From Malurus cyaneus samueli (Eukaryota > Chordata > Aves > Passeriformes > Maluridae), in assembly GCA_009741485.1 (NCBI GenBank), contig CM019217.1, positions 47,331,314 to 47,395,313 of the forward strand: a stretch of DNA of 64,000 nt, written 5' to 3'. Positions 1 to 14,152 of this stretch are shown piece after piece. A program made the position numbers and the translations under genes. Numbering within the stretch: position 1 is the stretch's first letter; every line of letters starts with the position of its first letter. The notes under the pieces are model-generated. The model saw only the letters and a list, made by a program, of their open reading frames with translations, was not told the origin of the DNA and did no database searches.

Positions 1-1901
1 CTTCAGTCTCACATTTCATGGCAAAATTTCACCTTTGCTTAATCCCCTGCAATTCCGTGGTCTGGAATTGAAAAAATTACTGTAATGCATCTCATATTTC
101 ACTTATTCTGTATCACACATAATTTCTCGGAGCATATCACTGTAATGCCAACTCTTATGCAGAAGATTTCTTCTGCTACTATTTCATGGAGAGTTTGCTG
201 AACTATTGGCCAATCTCTTCAGTGCTTTATCGAGAGTCCTCCTTTAATACAGCACCTGATTTTCAACAGAAAAGACTAAATGCAGGGCAGGTTATGTCTT
301 CATTAATGGAAGAGCAATATGCATCAATATGCAAAATATGTCCACTGAAAAACAAAACAAAAAAAAAAGCCTTTGCAGCCTTTTGCATGTTAATATTTAG
401 AGTGTGGTTTTGACTCGCTAAACAACAGCCAAGCAATTCCATTCAGCTCAGTAGGATTTTCCCATTACACACAAGCTCTTAATTGGGCTACCCAGTAATG
501 CAGAAGCCATAGCTAATGAAGATCCTAACTAACCCATGGAAGCTGAGTACATGTTAGTAAATAGAACAGACCTATAGGAGAGGCTGTGCAAAGTGCAGCA
601 GTTGCTAAGGATACAGCACACACGCTGCACATATCACAGGCAACCAGGTCTAGGCTGGTGCCAGAAGATGCTCTGCCACAGGGACACCCTCTGGCTTGAG
701 TTAGCCAAAAGGGAATGCAGTTTGTGAACTCTCAGAGTCTTTTTCTGTCTGAAACAAGCCCAGTAAGAGGTGGTAATAAGGACATGAATTTCAGAAGTGT
801 GCTCTTCATTTGAACTGAAGCGTCAGGATAAGAGCACTCTGTATGTGTTTGGCTCTCAGCTAAACCTTCAGTCAGGTTTGTAATCTGTACACAAAAACTG
901 CCCAGCTCCTCCCCCCTCAATATGACAGCATTTAACATGCACACTTCTATTTTCTGCTTACGAGATGGTATTTCTTGGCAGAAAGTGCAGGGGAAGCACC
1001 TGTTATTACATCACTAGAATCATGACAAGAACTGAGTCAGAGCCTCTGAAGTCCAAGGAATCCAAGGCAAAAGCATTAACTCCAAGCATGAAGTCTGTTA
1101 GCTTGAATCCTTACAGAGCATTTCCTCATCTCCTCACTGCAAAGCCCAAAACTTCATTGGCTCTGGATTTCTTAAAAAAACGGGACCTCACGGTTGCAGA
1201 GGAGGGAGAAGGGTCCTGTCATCCTTTGTCTCAGACTTTGTAAAGAATTGGAACCTGCATTTTGCATGCTCCAAATGACTGGAGATGATTACAGCAATGT
1301 TGGTATTGCACATTTCTCCCAGACCTCCCTACAGCATTAAGCAGTCCTGCAATTCATGTATTGTGTGAGTTGTATTATTATTAGGACCACACACAGTTGC
1401 ATGTAATAATAAGCATTTAAAAGTAGGTTTTAGAGTTGTCTAACCCACATCTAAATATATAATACTAATATATAATACTACAACATAATCATTAAAATAC
1501 TCCTTTTATATGCATATAGAAATTTTTAAAATACACCTATACTCAAACTTTGCATATATTGAAGTATGAATACATGCAGGCTCATGTACTGAAACTGTGG
1601 AGACACTAAAACCATGGCAAGAAGCTTTTGTAATTAGAGAACAGTTCGTATCTATTAATGATCATATGAATATTTGTTCTGCTTCTGATAGTCACTGACA
1701 GACAAGTGCAGATTTGTGGGAAAAAAAAAAAAAAAGAAAGGAAAAAGTTCTGTTCATTTTGAGATGCATCAGATATTGAGAAGCTGATTTATCAGTTCTG
1801 CCATTACAACAAACAAGCAATCTGTAAAAAACTCTTTTAAATTTATAAAGCTAAATTAAGAGAATACAAATGCAGTTTTCCAGGAAGGTTCAGCAACTTA
1901 C
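1..1901 (-). other. EGF: EGF intron 1 (partial)
   Basis: This is intronic sequence of EGF, starting at the GTAAG donor at 1901 and running off the left edge. I see no second EGF exon here. It is AT-rich with a short A run near 1722-1736. The short open frames in it have no recognisable protein. Confidence 0.8.
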
Positions 1902-2028
1902 CTATACAAGCAGAGTTTTCAGGCTTTAGTCTGTATCCATTAGGACAGTTCCAGTGCTGCAGAGCTGAGAGGCTGACAAAACCAATTTTAAAAACCACTG
2001 GCAAAAAAGCAACAAGGAAGAGAAACAT
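1902..2028 (-). CDS. EGF: EGF, first coding exon (gene runs off the left edge)
   Basis: This is the first coding exon of the pro-epidermal growth factor precursor, a type I membrane protein whose mature peptide activates EGFR. It encodes 42 residues plus one base (phase 1). A hydrophobic signal peptide is followed by a segment around HWNCPNGYRL that matches the start of mammalian EGF (VSLSAPQHWSCP in human). The donor TATAG|GTAAG at 1902/1901 falls at the same phase and protein position as in human. The bases just before the ATG (CTCAAGATT) also resemble the human mRNA, which supports this start. The remaining exons, with the LDLR-type YWTD and EGF repeats, lie beyond base 1. Identity rests on remembered similarity to the family and on the conserved neighbour LRIT3. 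Confidence 0.93.
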
Positions 2029-2620
2029 AATCTTGAGGGGGTTTTTGAGCTGTCACTGGAGAAAAACTAGTTTGTATTCAGTCATATCCGGGACGAGATT
2101 TGTGTAATCCCAAAAGGTTTCTGCAATTTGCCACTTTAGACTCAGACATCTTATCACAATTTCAAGTTTTATCTTTGCCTTGCTTTTCTTTTCACTTTAG
2201 ACCTTACTGTGTCTGACTACAACCTTGAAGAAATTCCTGGGAGTTTTTTTTTCTGTCTTTTGGAAGCCAAGTATGAAATGCCTGACACTCCTGCCACAAA
2301 TTTAACGCAGCTTAAAAGCAACACTCGCAAGGATCACTGCAAATTTCTTTGCAACAAAGCTGCAGTTTAAATCTTAAAAGCAGAGAATTCAGAAAACTCT
2401 TCAGCACAGCTCTCAGTGGAGTGCAGGGAACAAAATCTCCAGGTGCCGTCCTTCTCCGAAACGCAGTTGTTTTTTACATTCAAACTTGGATGGGCTCCTC
2501 TTTTCTTTTTAAAGCTCTGCTTGCCCCACCTCTTCTCTTTTTAGTACCACTTGAGTGAACTCAGTTCCCTGTAGTAAGGAACTGAGCCAGCATGCAGATA
2601 TCCAGCCACCCATAATAAAT
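2029..2620 (-). promoter_or_regulatory. EGF: EGF 5' UTR and likely core promoter
   Basis: This is the region upstream of the EGF start codon on the minus strand. Two TATA-like elements are visible: CTTTAAAAAG around 2507-2516 (centred on TTTAAA at 2508-2513) and ATTTATTATG around 2611-2620. Human EGF has a 5' UTR of several hundred bases, so a start site somewhere in 2450-2590 is plausible. There is no CpG island, as expected for a tissue-restricted TATA-type promoter. The exact start site is inferred and cannot be fixed from sequence. Confidence 0.45.
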
Positions 2621-5600
2621 ACAGTCTCTTTGAAAAGCAACGCCTCCTGCTTGAGAAGTACCTGTAGCTTGCCAGCTAAGTTTTTTTCCCATAGAAAATT
2701 GTAGTAAATATCCTCAATTCCTGATCAATCTTGATTAGTTGCATTTCTTTTAATATCATCGTGTGTTTTACCGCCAGAAACAAATTTTGTCATCAAAACA
2801 TTTCATACAAAAAGCAGGGGGGAAAAAACCCTCTCATGGTTTCTCTCATATATTTCAACTGGAAATTCAAATGAACTTAAGCTCAAGTTTAGATCCAGGG
2901 TATGTGTTTGTAATTTTGAGTTGAAACTATCTCTCTCAGGTCTGAATTTGGCCCTTATGTATTTTCCAGGAAAGTACCTGCTGTCAGAGTCTGGGGTAAG
3001 GTGTTCTGAGCCTGCACCACCCACAGGTGCTGCAGTCATTTATCTGTGCACTGGGGCTGCATGGGGCTGTCAGGATGCAATGCTCTTTTACACCTGTTCC
3101 ACTGAGGTACAAAAAAGACAAATTCCAGGTGCATTAAGCTCATAATCCTTTAATATTGAAAGAAAATCCTCCTTTTTCCAACTCTATCAGCCTAGACCAG
3201 CAAAGCTCTAGAGCACAAGCATAAGTTTGTGTTTCTAAGATATACTGAATTTTGAAAGTGCTAAGATTTAAGCATGAGTTTAAATGGTTGACTGTGCTAG
3301 GCTTTGTTGAGCTGACTACTGTGAGACAATCTGGTTCTGTCACTTTTTTCTTTCCTTTGATTTCAAAAAAAAATTATTTCTGCAGTGCTGCACCAGAATG
3401 AATATTAACACAACATCTGGATGCAGCAGCAGCATCAGAAGGTTACCTACAACTGCAGAAGTTCTGTCTCTGGGAATTCTTCCTCTCCCCTCCCCATATT
3501 TGCCTGAATTGATAAGGGTCCAGACTTGCACTGTCAGAAAATAGGATTATAGCCTGATTATAAATTGGGCCACTCTCCATTAAAGTAACTGTTTCTTGAT
3601 GTTTCTGTCTGTGTGCAGGCACATTCTGGTCTCTCAATCTTCACTGCCACAGCCACTGCAACCTAATTAAATCCAGGCTGACAAATGGCAGCCACATTTC
3701 CATATACCCTGTTCAAAACTGAGTCTTTATCCCACATGCTCTGCTATAAAATACAATAACAGTAATGTAAATTATGCAGGGCCAGACTCATGCCAAAGAG
3801 CATTTGCTTCTCCAAATAGTCCCCGGGAATACAAAAGGGCAAACAATGTGAAAGCAGAGCATAATGCCATCCCATCTAGGATTACAGGATCCTGCCCAGG
3901 AGCTGTGGTATGTTTCACATGAACCTCTTTTACTAATTCTGCAGTCATCGGTTCCTCCTCACACAATTTTCTTCACTGTTCAAGCTGGGAGCAGGCAACC
4001 TAAGCCGTTTAAAAGGAATGTGTCACTTCTTTGTGAGCAGCCAGACCGTGAGGGTGGCCATCCCAGCACATCCCTGACCTCTTCCAGGGCAGACTCAGAC
4101 AAACTCACTGAAGGAGACAAAAGGAATAATCTCTCCCTTTCCTTTTAAAGCCCAGAAACAATTTCTGTCTCACATTCTTTTTGTCTCTCATTTACACACG
4201 TTGTCTTTTCTCAACATCTCCCTCAATCTTCCCCCATTGCTCCATTTCCACATTTCCCTTTACATGAAACACAGTCAAAAGCACGTCCCAGATTTTTTTT
4301 CTCTAAATTAAAAATAAATACAGAACTGTCTGGCATGCCAATGCCACAATGACCTTTTCTGAAAGAAGAGAACCCTTCACTTCACCCAGGTAAAGAGCAG
4401 TTAATAACGTTGTTAACTTTACCATCCTAGAAATATAGGGATGGCTTAAAAACAGGAACAAAAATATCTTAATTGTAGAATTGATTTTTTTTCACTCTCA
4501 AACCTCAAATGTAACTTGGATCAGAACTAGCTACCAAGCCCACAGTGTGATATTACATGATCTAGGCCAAAGGAGGTAAATGTCCATTTGAAAGGGGATA
4601 GAACCAATGACTTCCCATTACAACAAACCAGAAAGTGCTCAATAAAGCATGAAATGAAAGGCTGTGCCACACCTACACTTTAAAAACATACTATTTTTCA
4701 CCAAGTGGTACAGCGTACTTCTCACAATAATTCCTTTACACCTGAAGTCATTTAGCATTTCAGAAATTGTTTTAAAATAGGTTTCTACAAAGCAAACTAT
4801 TGTGTTCATCTTTAGGTATTAAGTCCAGCAATCTACACTATTCTGGCACTCAGATGATAAATTAGACAAAAATAGCTCAGCAGTCTCATTTGCAGGGCTC
4901 ACTGAAGAATCAGTCCCAATGATCCTGAAATTATCCCAGTTCATCAAAAGTGAAGAATTTAGTTGCATTTGACCTGCTGACTGGAGAGACTTCTGAACCA
5001 CCAGCAGAAAAACATTTCATCCCTTTCTCTTGGAGTTCTCCCTATCATGGTTGGCTTTGGAAGGCTTTTTTTTACCAAAATTGGTAAAGATGAGCTAACG
5101 ATTCAAATACAGAGGGGCTTCTTGGCAAAAAGCTGCTCTAGTTCAAGGATAGTATATTCTGACTGTTTCTAAATTCTGGAGGAAACAGCCCTCCCTCAGT
5201 TTCCCAGTGCTTTCAGTAGCTACATTGGATTAATAAGCACATAGTTTAAATCACATATTGGCTTTTATCCCTGCTCACCACACATTACACTCACCTGTCA
5301 GCAGTTGGGCTCCTTCCTTTTTCAGCCTCTGAAAGGCTAATTCTGGCCTTAGGCCTGGGTAAAGTTATATCTTGTAGTCATCGTGATCCAAATTACCACC
5401 AGCACAGTTTAACCATTAAATGTGAGTTCAGCTCTCTCCAGTACAAACAGCACAGAGCAGCGAGGAACATTCAGATCCCACAAAACAGCTTCCAGAACTC
5501 TCCCCTGGCCCCAGAAAATCTGCCAGCCCCTGGGACAAGATGCTCATGCATGTACCATTCTGTCAGAAAAGGTGTTGCCACCAGGGAAGTATCTGATTGA

Positions 5601-8600
5601 CACAAGCAACTTTTGTGACGATATTGGGGGTTTCTGATGACCTTCAGGAAAGAACAGCCCACAATTGCCTGAGCCATGGCTCACACCTCCTTGCTAAGCC
5701 TGATCTCAGGGTCAGCGTGGGGATAGCTGGCTCATCACTGTGCTTTCCCCAACATGACAGTGCTGATTCAGTTCTGTGAATGTCATTTCAGCAGGTTCAG
5801 CCTGAACCATCTGAAATTCTGACAAAAGGGACATTATGCAATATTAAATTGCTTGTCAGACAGAGCAGGGAGAGGCATAGCGTGAGAGATTGGCACATTC
5901 CAGTGATGTCTAGAACAGGAATGCCTGAAATCTCCTCCTGAGGTATGATGGCCATTCTGGCTTTGTCCTCAAGCATGTCACTCATCACTTCAACAGTTTG
6001 GAGATTATATTTGGCTGGCAGGATTTTTAATCTAATTTACTAATAAAATTAATTAAAGAGTGGGGCTTTAAATCATAAAAAGTTTTTGGAAAGCAAATGT
6101 TATTATAAGTAATCTCTTCCCAGTTGTCTGTTGCACAGCAGCAATTATGACAAACATCCACTGGGGTTTTTTGGGTGTTTGAGTACCATATTTTTTCTGC
6201 TATGGTTACTATTTTTTCTTACAACAAATAAGTTTTCTTTTGCTCTTAAGCAAAAGAAAAAGCTTACATAATCCATGTTGAAAGCATACTGTTAATTATA
6301 GCCAATATTAACTTTTTTTGAGCAGTTTTACATTTAACATTTTAACAGACGCTTTTCACCAGCTGCTATACAGTAAATACTTATTTCATCAGCTAGACCA
6401 CACTGGAATCCACAGAAGGATCCAGAAAGAAAGTTAAATATGCTCTCTCTCCTATCTAGACAGCCAGAACGAGACTGAAACATTCTGGGGAAGCCACATA
6501 GAACATTTCTGACTTATGACATTTATCAGTGTTAGATGACGACTTTAGGCCTCTATGTTAACAGACATAAAGGAGTAGTTAAAATAGCATGTTGAACCAG
6601 TCAGCTGGCTCTCTGAAGTGGAAATAAAATGGAAGATAAAGCAAGTAATTTTTTACCATGAATAAGATCTATGCAGCTTGCTCTGTGAGAACATTTGAGA
6701 AAAGGTCTTAGTAACAGGTATGACATTACTTCACTATCAGAGTGAAAAAACATATCCTCTCTGTGTGTTTGCTGTTTCCATCCCAAGGATAGCTCTGTTT
6801 CCTCCATATTAAAATGATTTCTAGTACACAAATGAAATAAAATGATTTCTAGTACTTTTCCAGAACAGCTGCTCTAATAGACCTCTCAGAACAAAGGCAC
6901 TGGCTGAAATCTAATTTCACTAATTTTTAGAGTACCTGAGCACTCACCATTTACACTCATACCAGTAAGAGATTAGGAATTCATCTGTCAGTCCACAGAT
7001 TTTTATTTGAAGTCCATCTATCACAGATATTGCTACTTTTACTCTTTTTGTCCCATAAGTTCTGGCCTGGGAAGATGAATAATTAAATTTACCTTTTCAG
7101 TCAACTTTTCCCTCCTCATTACAGACTTTTTCAGACAGCTTATGCATCTTAAAACTAGAGAATAAACAGCAGGGAACATTTTAGGGGGGTTTGTTATAGC
7201 TGCTTTGCTGGCTATGTGGAACAGAATCTCTGCACTTACCAATCCAGTTTGTTCTGTCCAATTAACCCCATTTCACCTGGTGCATCTATAACATCAGTTT
7301 GGCAACAAGAGCAGGTGCAATAAAATACACTTCTAGCTGCTGGGAATGTTCAATTTTCCTACAGCTCATAGAAGAGATTCAAGAGATCTCCAAAAGAGAT
7401 TCAAGAGATCTGTCCTGGTTAGAATATATTTGAGCATTGAGCATCTCCTGAAGCACTGCTCAGAGCCCGCTGAAAGCAAACTTGCACTGGAAGTAGAAGC
7501 TTTTGATGCAATGTCTTTTCCCATGTGAGACAATTTTGCAGGTGCAATGCAGAACTAAAGCAAACTCATAGAGGGGCTCAGAGCCGACCCAGAGTGGGCA
7601 GAGAGGATTTCTCATGCCACACTGGGAAGCAGCTGGCATGGGAAGTGGCGAGTGATCAGCCGGGGCTCTGCCATGCAGGAGGCAGCTTGACCTGACAGCA
7701 CCTCAGGGATCCTCACAGCTGCTGGCAGTGCCAGAGCCTTTCACAGTCCCAAATGAGTGTGATATCCCAGCACTTGGCATCCAAACCCTGCAGCTGCCAA
7801 ACACACCCTGCCTGAGGCCACAGCTGTCAATTCTCCATCTAAACACGGACAAGGAGAGAAGAGCAGTGGGGGAAGAGGCTGGGGGCATTAAACATAAGCA
7901 GTAGCCCACATTATTTTTAGCTTTTAGATAATGGTTCTGTACTTCAAAGCTTTGAACAGATCCCACATTGCTGGTTGGAGTGTGAATATGGAAGCTCCAG
8001 GTCAGATTCAACTGAGAGTGGCGGTTTCAGAAAGGGGAGAAGGAGTTCCTTGCAGTATTTATTTTCCCTCTGGAGTCCTGTAAAACGCTACTGCACTACA
8101 GGAATCCCCTGAGATTGACTGCAGGAGTCAGAAATAGTGTTATTTCTATGGTAGTTTTGAAGAAATTGAAATGACCTAACAAAGCTTTGGTCTCAGATCA
8201 GTTGATCAGGCAAGTACTAAGAACTTTATTAAGCATTGGGGGTGAGGCAAAATCACTTTGCAATAAAGCAGCATGAAAGTGATTGTGTAACCAACAAACA
8301 GCAAGCAGAGTGCTCACCAACACTCACCCATTCTCACAGAACATCTCCTGCTGCACACAACAAGCAATGTCTGTCTAGCTGAAGGGTGAATGAATGGATT
8401 CCTGGAAGCTACAGCTACCTCCTTTAGAGTTGCCAGCATACATTGGCTGGCGTAGCCTTTGCTGTACACTGGGCTAGGAAAAGCAACAGTGAAATCTGTC
8501 ACAGTTACACTTTGGAAAATAAAATGTCTGTGGATGCACAGAGAAGTTCTGTGGATGTTATGTGAACATATAGATGCACGGCGTATTAAAAGGTTCCTTC

Positions 8601-11600
8601 ATTCCGCCTACATCCCTGCCACAGGCTTCCTGAGAGATCTTGGCATCCTGTGCAAACAGCCCAACACTTCCTTTTACATGGAGAAAGGTCACTTAATTTA
8701 ATACCGGTTATAAAGTGCACTGAGACTCTTGGATGTAAGGTTGTACTCAAAATTGCAAAGTAGTTGTTAATTTATTCCTGCTAAAATCACATAGAGAGAA
8801 CAAATTAGGCCATAAAATACAAGAAAAAGAGAGAAAATTAATTTGGATTTTCACTTTGGAGTGAAAAATCCAAATGAAGTGGAGTTGGAAAGCACTGAAA
8901 ACTTTTTAATATCACTTGTTATTCTCAGAATGCAATATATGTTTATTTCTATATGGAAAAGCACTATAAAAATAAACTTCCTTCAAAGGAGATATGTTAA
9001 TGTTTGTAGTGCTTTTATATAAAAAAATATTGCACTCTATTGTAGAAACTTTTCTTTTTCAAAGTGCAAGCAAAGTTTATTATAATAAAATTCCTATTAG
9101 TGCTATGAGAGCATTTCTGAGAGCCAGTGCCCCATACACTACATGAAAAAATGCTCCACACTTTCAAGGCACTTCACAAGTTGCCAAACTAAAACAGTTA
9201 TCATAATGAACACGGTATCTAACCCAAAATCACCATCTATAACATGCAAACCAACCTATTATAGCATCTTTATTAAAAAACTGTGTTTCAGGGCCATTTT
9301 CTGTACTGTTACAAGAGGGCATTAGGACAAGATTCCAAAAAGGAGCCCCCACCCCAATCCTCCTCAGCATGGAGAAGGTTTGCTGTGCCTCCTGGGCAGT
9401 GCTTTGAAAATCAGCCATAGGTGCCCCGTTTCCCAAAATGAAATAAGACTCCAGTAAGAGGAGAGGGGTGCAGGAAATCTATTCTGGGAGGCTGCACTCC
9501 CAGTGGTTAAGAGATTTCTCCATTTGCACGTTTGCGTTTGGCTGCCTTATTTAGAGCCGGGCTGGCAGGCAAGGCAGGACATGGCAGAAGAAGAAACCCA
9601 AGCACCCAAATTATCTAGGGCAAACAGTAAAATTCGAATGCCATCTGTACATTGAGAGAGAGAGACTTACAGAAGGACCTGCCCCATGTGTGTTGGCACA
9701 GGAGCCAAAGATGCATTCCTGTGTGCATTCCCAATGCTCACAGCCACTCACGGCTGCAAAACACACGGACCAAGGGCAGGGACTGTCCTCGGATGCTGCT
9801 GGATCACTGACTTACCTTCACATTCCAGGATGAAACACCCAGAGTGACAGCTCTTTGCTTTCAGACAGGAAGGAGAAACTTATCCTGAGCTCACTGATAT
9901 CAAACTCCCATTGATTACATAAGAAAACATTAGACCAGGCCTATCATAGAAATTACAGATTCTTCTCATAACAATCAACACAGATTAAAGAAGTACATTT
10001 CTAGTTTATCCCTCAGAAATCAAAATATATCACGTCCTTCGGTAAGAGAATATCACTATCACATAGTGATTCTCCAAGGCCCACTTAAGATTAATACTTT
10101 AAAACTTAGACCTGACTCTGAGAAATAAGAGAAAAATTGAAAACTATTTTCAACATTTTAGAAAATAATAGCAAGCATAACAGCAAAATAAGGCTTCAGG
10201 ACGTCGTTTTTTATCATGCCCTTTTACACAAGTTGTCACTGTGTGAGCACATCACATGGACATTTCCCAACCCAAAGCCTAAGGAGGTTCCAGCAGCAAA
10301 CACTAGCAATTGGTATCAATATTCCTGTTCCTCTACTGCCAAAACCAGGCACCTCTTCAGTAATATCAATAAAGAAATAACACCTTCAAAAATTACCAGT
10401 TATTAAATGTTCTTCAAGGCACAGTGTTCTGTGGATTGAGTATTCAGCTAATACTAATGTTTGTGTAAATAACATGAAGGACAATCTATTAAGTGCAGAA
10501 CAATTCAAGAGAGGAAAGTTTTATAAGCATTTAATGTTCAGTGGTTTGCCTGCACTGCTGCATGGCTATTGAGAGCTCTTGCTACAGCTGCCTCCAAAAT
10601 GAATAAATGACAACATTAACTTTTCACATCACTCTGGTTTTACCAGGACTCATCAGATTAAAAATACTGCACAGACAAATGTACAGACAGGAAAATACTG
10701 CCATATGTCAGCTTATAGAAGCTTTTCATCCTACCATGAAAACTTACCTTCAGAGTTGCCAGGATTTCTCCTCACTAGCCAACTGGACTTTTCATAGAAG
10801 TAATGCACCTATTCAGTAGCTTAGGGGGGAAAAGGAAGTCTTTTTGATGCTGCAAAGCTCTTGGCAGTCAATGCTCAGGCAGTGTTGTTAGGGCTTGCAG
10901 TAATACTGTGGAGATTGAAGTGCTGAACTCAAAGCAGTTTTGTGTGACCAGAAAACTCTTTTCAGCTGAATTGCAAACTTACCGAGAAACAGCATGTCCA
11001 CGAAAACTGGGAAAAGCAATGAGCCAACACTAAAGAAGGACTTTGTGTGCTGCACCGTGAATGCAGGCACTTTTCCTGTCGGCAGCATCATTACCTACTC
11101 TGTGGATGTGTTCAATTCTGTGTCAGTAGTGGCTGGAAGGGCTGTTTCTCGTCAAATGCTGAACTTTGAGGGTGGTGGAGCTGCTATGAAACACCTCCAC
11201 ATAGGCAAAAGAATTCTCTTGCACACAAGTGTTAGGCAGAACAGAGGTCACTGATGCCTAGCAAGGCCAATTCAAAAAGTCACAGAGAGTTTTCATTTGT
11301 CTGTGGTCATCAGTGATTCCTTACCCACACCAGATTCATGCAGTGACAAAAGGAGACCACTCAAAGTTGCACCTCCACAGGCTCTTTTACCCTGCTGAAA
11401 ATCTCAGCCATCTATGGTCTCCTCAATTAACAGGTTTAGACTGTTTTTGGCGTCACATTTTTTGGGATAGGTTCAAAGAACATTAGTAAGGGACACTTTA
11501 TTTCTTCTTTATCAATCCTGCAAGGAGCTTACCCTCTACCTGACACATTGCTGAGGTCATCAAGACGTGGAAGCATCTTCTGAATGTCTCTTATGCCCCA

Positions 11601-13725
11601 GCCTCTCACCAGACACTCCTGCTATTTATGCCAACTTATTCTGGGTGTCTGAGCACTGCCTGAAACAACGTGTGACAGGATTCATCTCACTGTAACTGGA
11701 GTACCACCCCCCTACATCTCACACTACTGGCATTTGCTGAAACGGCTGTGGGCTCAGAAACATCGTCAAATGTCAGTTCCCAGGATGTTGTCAATAAATC
11801 ATTTAGAGTATCTTTTCAGAACCTATTCCTGTGTTTTCTCCCCAGCCCACATGAGGCTGGCATCATACAGTTCACAAAGAACATGGCCTTTTGTGGAATT
11901 TTCTCCAAACATTCATCAGAGGAAGAAATCTCATCATTTCAGCTATATTTTTAGGTGGTGACATTTGATTTCAACTTCCTCCAGGCCTGTCCCCCTGCCC
12001 TTTTGATGAATCACAAGTTATTTGTACTGTAATAGGCTTCCTGTACTTAAAGTTTTGTCAATTCATTCTGCCCTGAATTATAACAGGGAAGGATCAGAAA
12101 GATATGCAAGGTATCTTTTGAGTATAACAGATCCAATAAAAGTACATCACTTACATGGTTTATTTTTCTCTTCAGTTTCAGTGTTCTACTCAGGAAGACT
12201 GAAAATCATCCAGGCAGCACTGTCCAAGTTCACTTCAGCTCTCTTTCTAGCTGCCAGCTGTCATCAAACCCCAGTCTAGCTTTTTCCATTTAATATGTGG
12301 CTCCACTGATGACAAAGGTGTCAAACTTTCAGCTCCTTTCCTATGCAGACTCTTTCTTTCCTTCAGCCTGAGTCTAGGTCTTCCCCAAACACAAGGCTTG
12401 TTGCAAAGCAGTTACCTCAAATATAATGAAAAATCATGTACAACAACACAGTCTTTTGTTCCCCAGGTCAGATTTCTCTAAACTCTACTGAAGATCTTTC
12501 CTGGCTCCATTACTGGAACTGGTGAACTGTTCTTCTCCCTTCAGTTCTTGCCCATGTTTTTATAAGCCAAATGACTGGAGGATGAGGTCCTTCCACTCAG
12601 AGAACTGCACATTTTTCAGCAGAGTGTTTTTATTCTTTACTTAATCTTACTAGTGTGTTTTCTGTAGGAATCTCCTTTGCTTCGCATGCACACCCCTCCA
12701 CCACAGCCTTTTTGTTAGTTTAGAATCAGTGTTTGATGAGGTGCCAATTTAGTGCTCAACTTCAAGGCAAGTGCACATAGATAGTTACACAAAAACTCTT
12801 GTTTCATGTTCCAGCCACAAAACTATCATTTATGTGTTCTGCTTGTACTAAGCACCTTCCTAAATGTTCATCCACTGATTCTGGGCTTTCCCAGTCTTTT
12901 ATTTTAAAAGAGCAGTTGTTTAACATTATTCCTTTTCTTGGCACAACTTTTGGCTAATCACCCCTTAAAAGAATTTCCGTGACCATTCTTCTAGCTTTTT
13001 TAGGAAGGTCAGTGAGCTTTAAGAATCACCATTTTTTCTCTCATACCATTTGATTCAGATTGCATTTCTAAATCTCTAAATCTTCAGTAGTGAGAAATCA
13101 AAAACGTAATCACCTTGTGACCAGCCAAAACTTTGGTCTCTGCCAGTCCACACTCAAAGCATTCTCTAGTGTTAAGTCATTCTCAAAGACACAAGAAAAT
13201 GTCATTTTTCTGTCAATAAACAAGGGGCTTTATTAGCTACCTCTCCTCATGAAGTCCTGTTATGGTTTGAAAGAAATTGTTCGTATAGCTACTGGACTAA
13301 ACGTCCATTCAATCATTTTGCCTGACCAGAACAAAGACCATTATTTTTCTAGCTTGAGAAAAATGTTTCTTTCATTGTTTTTGCTACTGATTACTCTATC
13401 TAAAGGGAATGTCTGCTCCTCTGTCAAAGAATAAAGAATGCTGAAGCAAGGAACAAATAAACAGCACTATTGTGCATGAAATTATGCCTCTGCCATTCTA
13501 GAGAGTTCCTTTCCTACTGTTGACAAGCAATTTAGCACAGTCTTCTACTGAAAAGTGCAATGCTCAGATTTTAGCTGATCTCAGAACAATTGACACAGAA
13601 CTCCAGGAACTGAGTGCTTTGGGGATTTTGATCCAATCACAGCAACAAACATTTTCATTGCAAGGTTTAATACCTAAGTTCATAAGGATGTTAAATCACA
13701 GAAGGAGAAAGAGAACCATGTAGGA

Positions 13726-14152
13726 GTATGGTAAGCAGCCAGCTATAGAGAATGACAAATTAAATTCAGAATAATACTTTCTCTGATCCTCAGCTATGAA
13801 ACATACTGCTCAGAACAAGCAGGAGTGTTATGATTTCTGTTTTCACTTTCCTGCTTCAGCAGGGAGAAAATCACCACTCCACGTCACTCCTATGCCAGAG
13901 AACAACACCAGTAGCATTCTGTTTCGGAGAATCAGTGAGAAACCAGAACAGGTCATTCAACACCTGAGAGCATGCTCTGGGGAAATACTCACAGGAAATG
14001 TCATTCAAGTGCAATCAGAAGCTAGCAATATGCTGCAGGATTAGTCAAACACTGAAGAAGGCACTATCCAAAGAGAAAAGTAACATTAAAAGAGAGTAAT
14101 ACTATTCTGAATTTAGTCTGCCATGCTATATTGGTGTCTGCTTACCATACTC
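13726..14152. repeat. 15-base perfect inverted repeat with about 0.4 kb between arms
   Basis: GAGTATGGTAAGCAG at 13726-13740 occurs as its reverse complement at 14138-14152. The flanks diverge at once. The arrangement resembles short terminal inverted repeats of a small non-autonomous DNA transposon, but no flanking target-site duplication is obvious. It may be coincidence. Confidence 0.35.
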
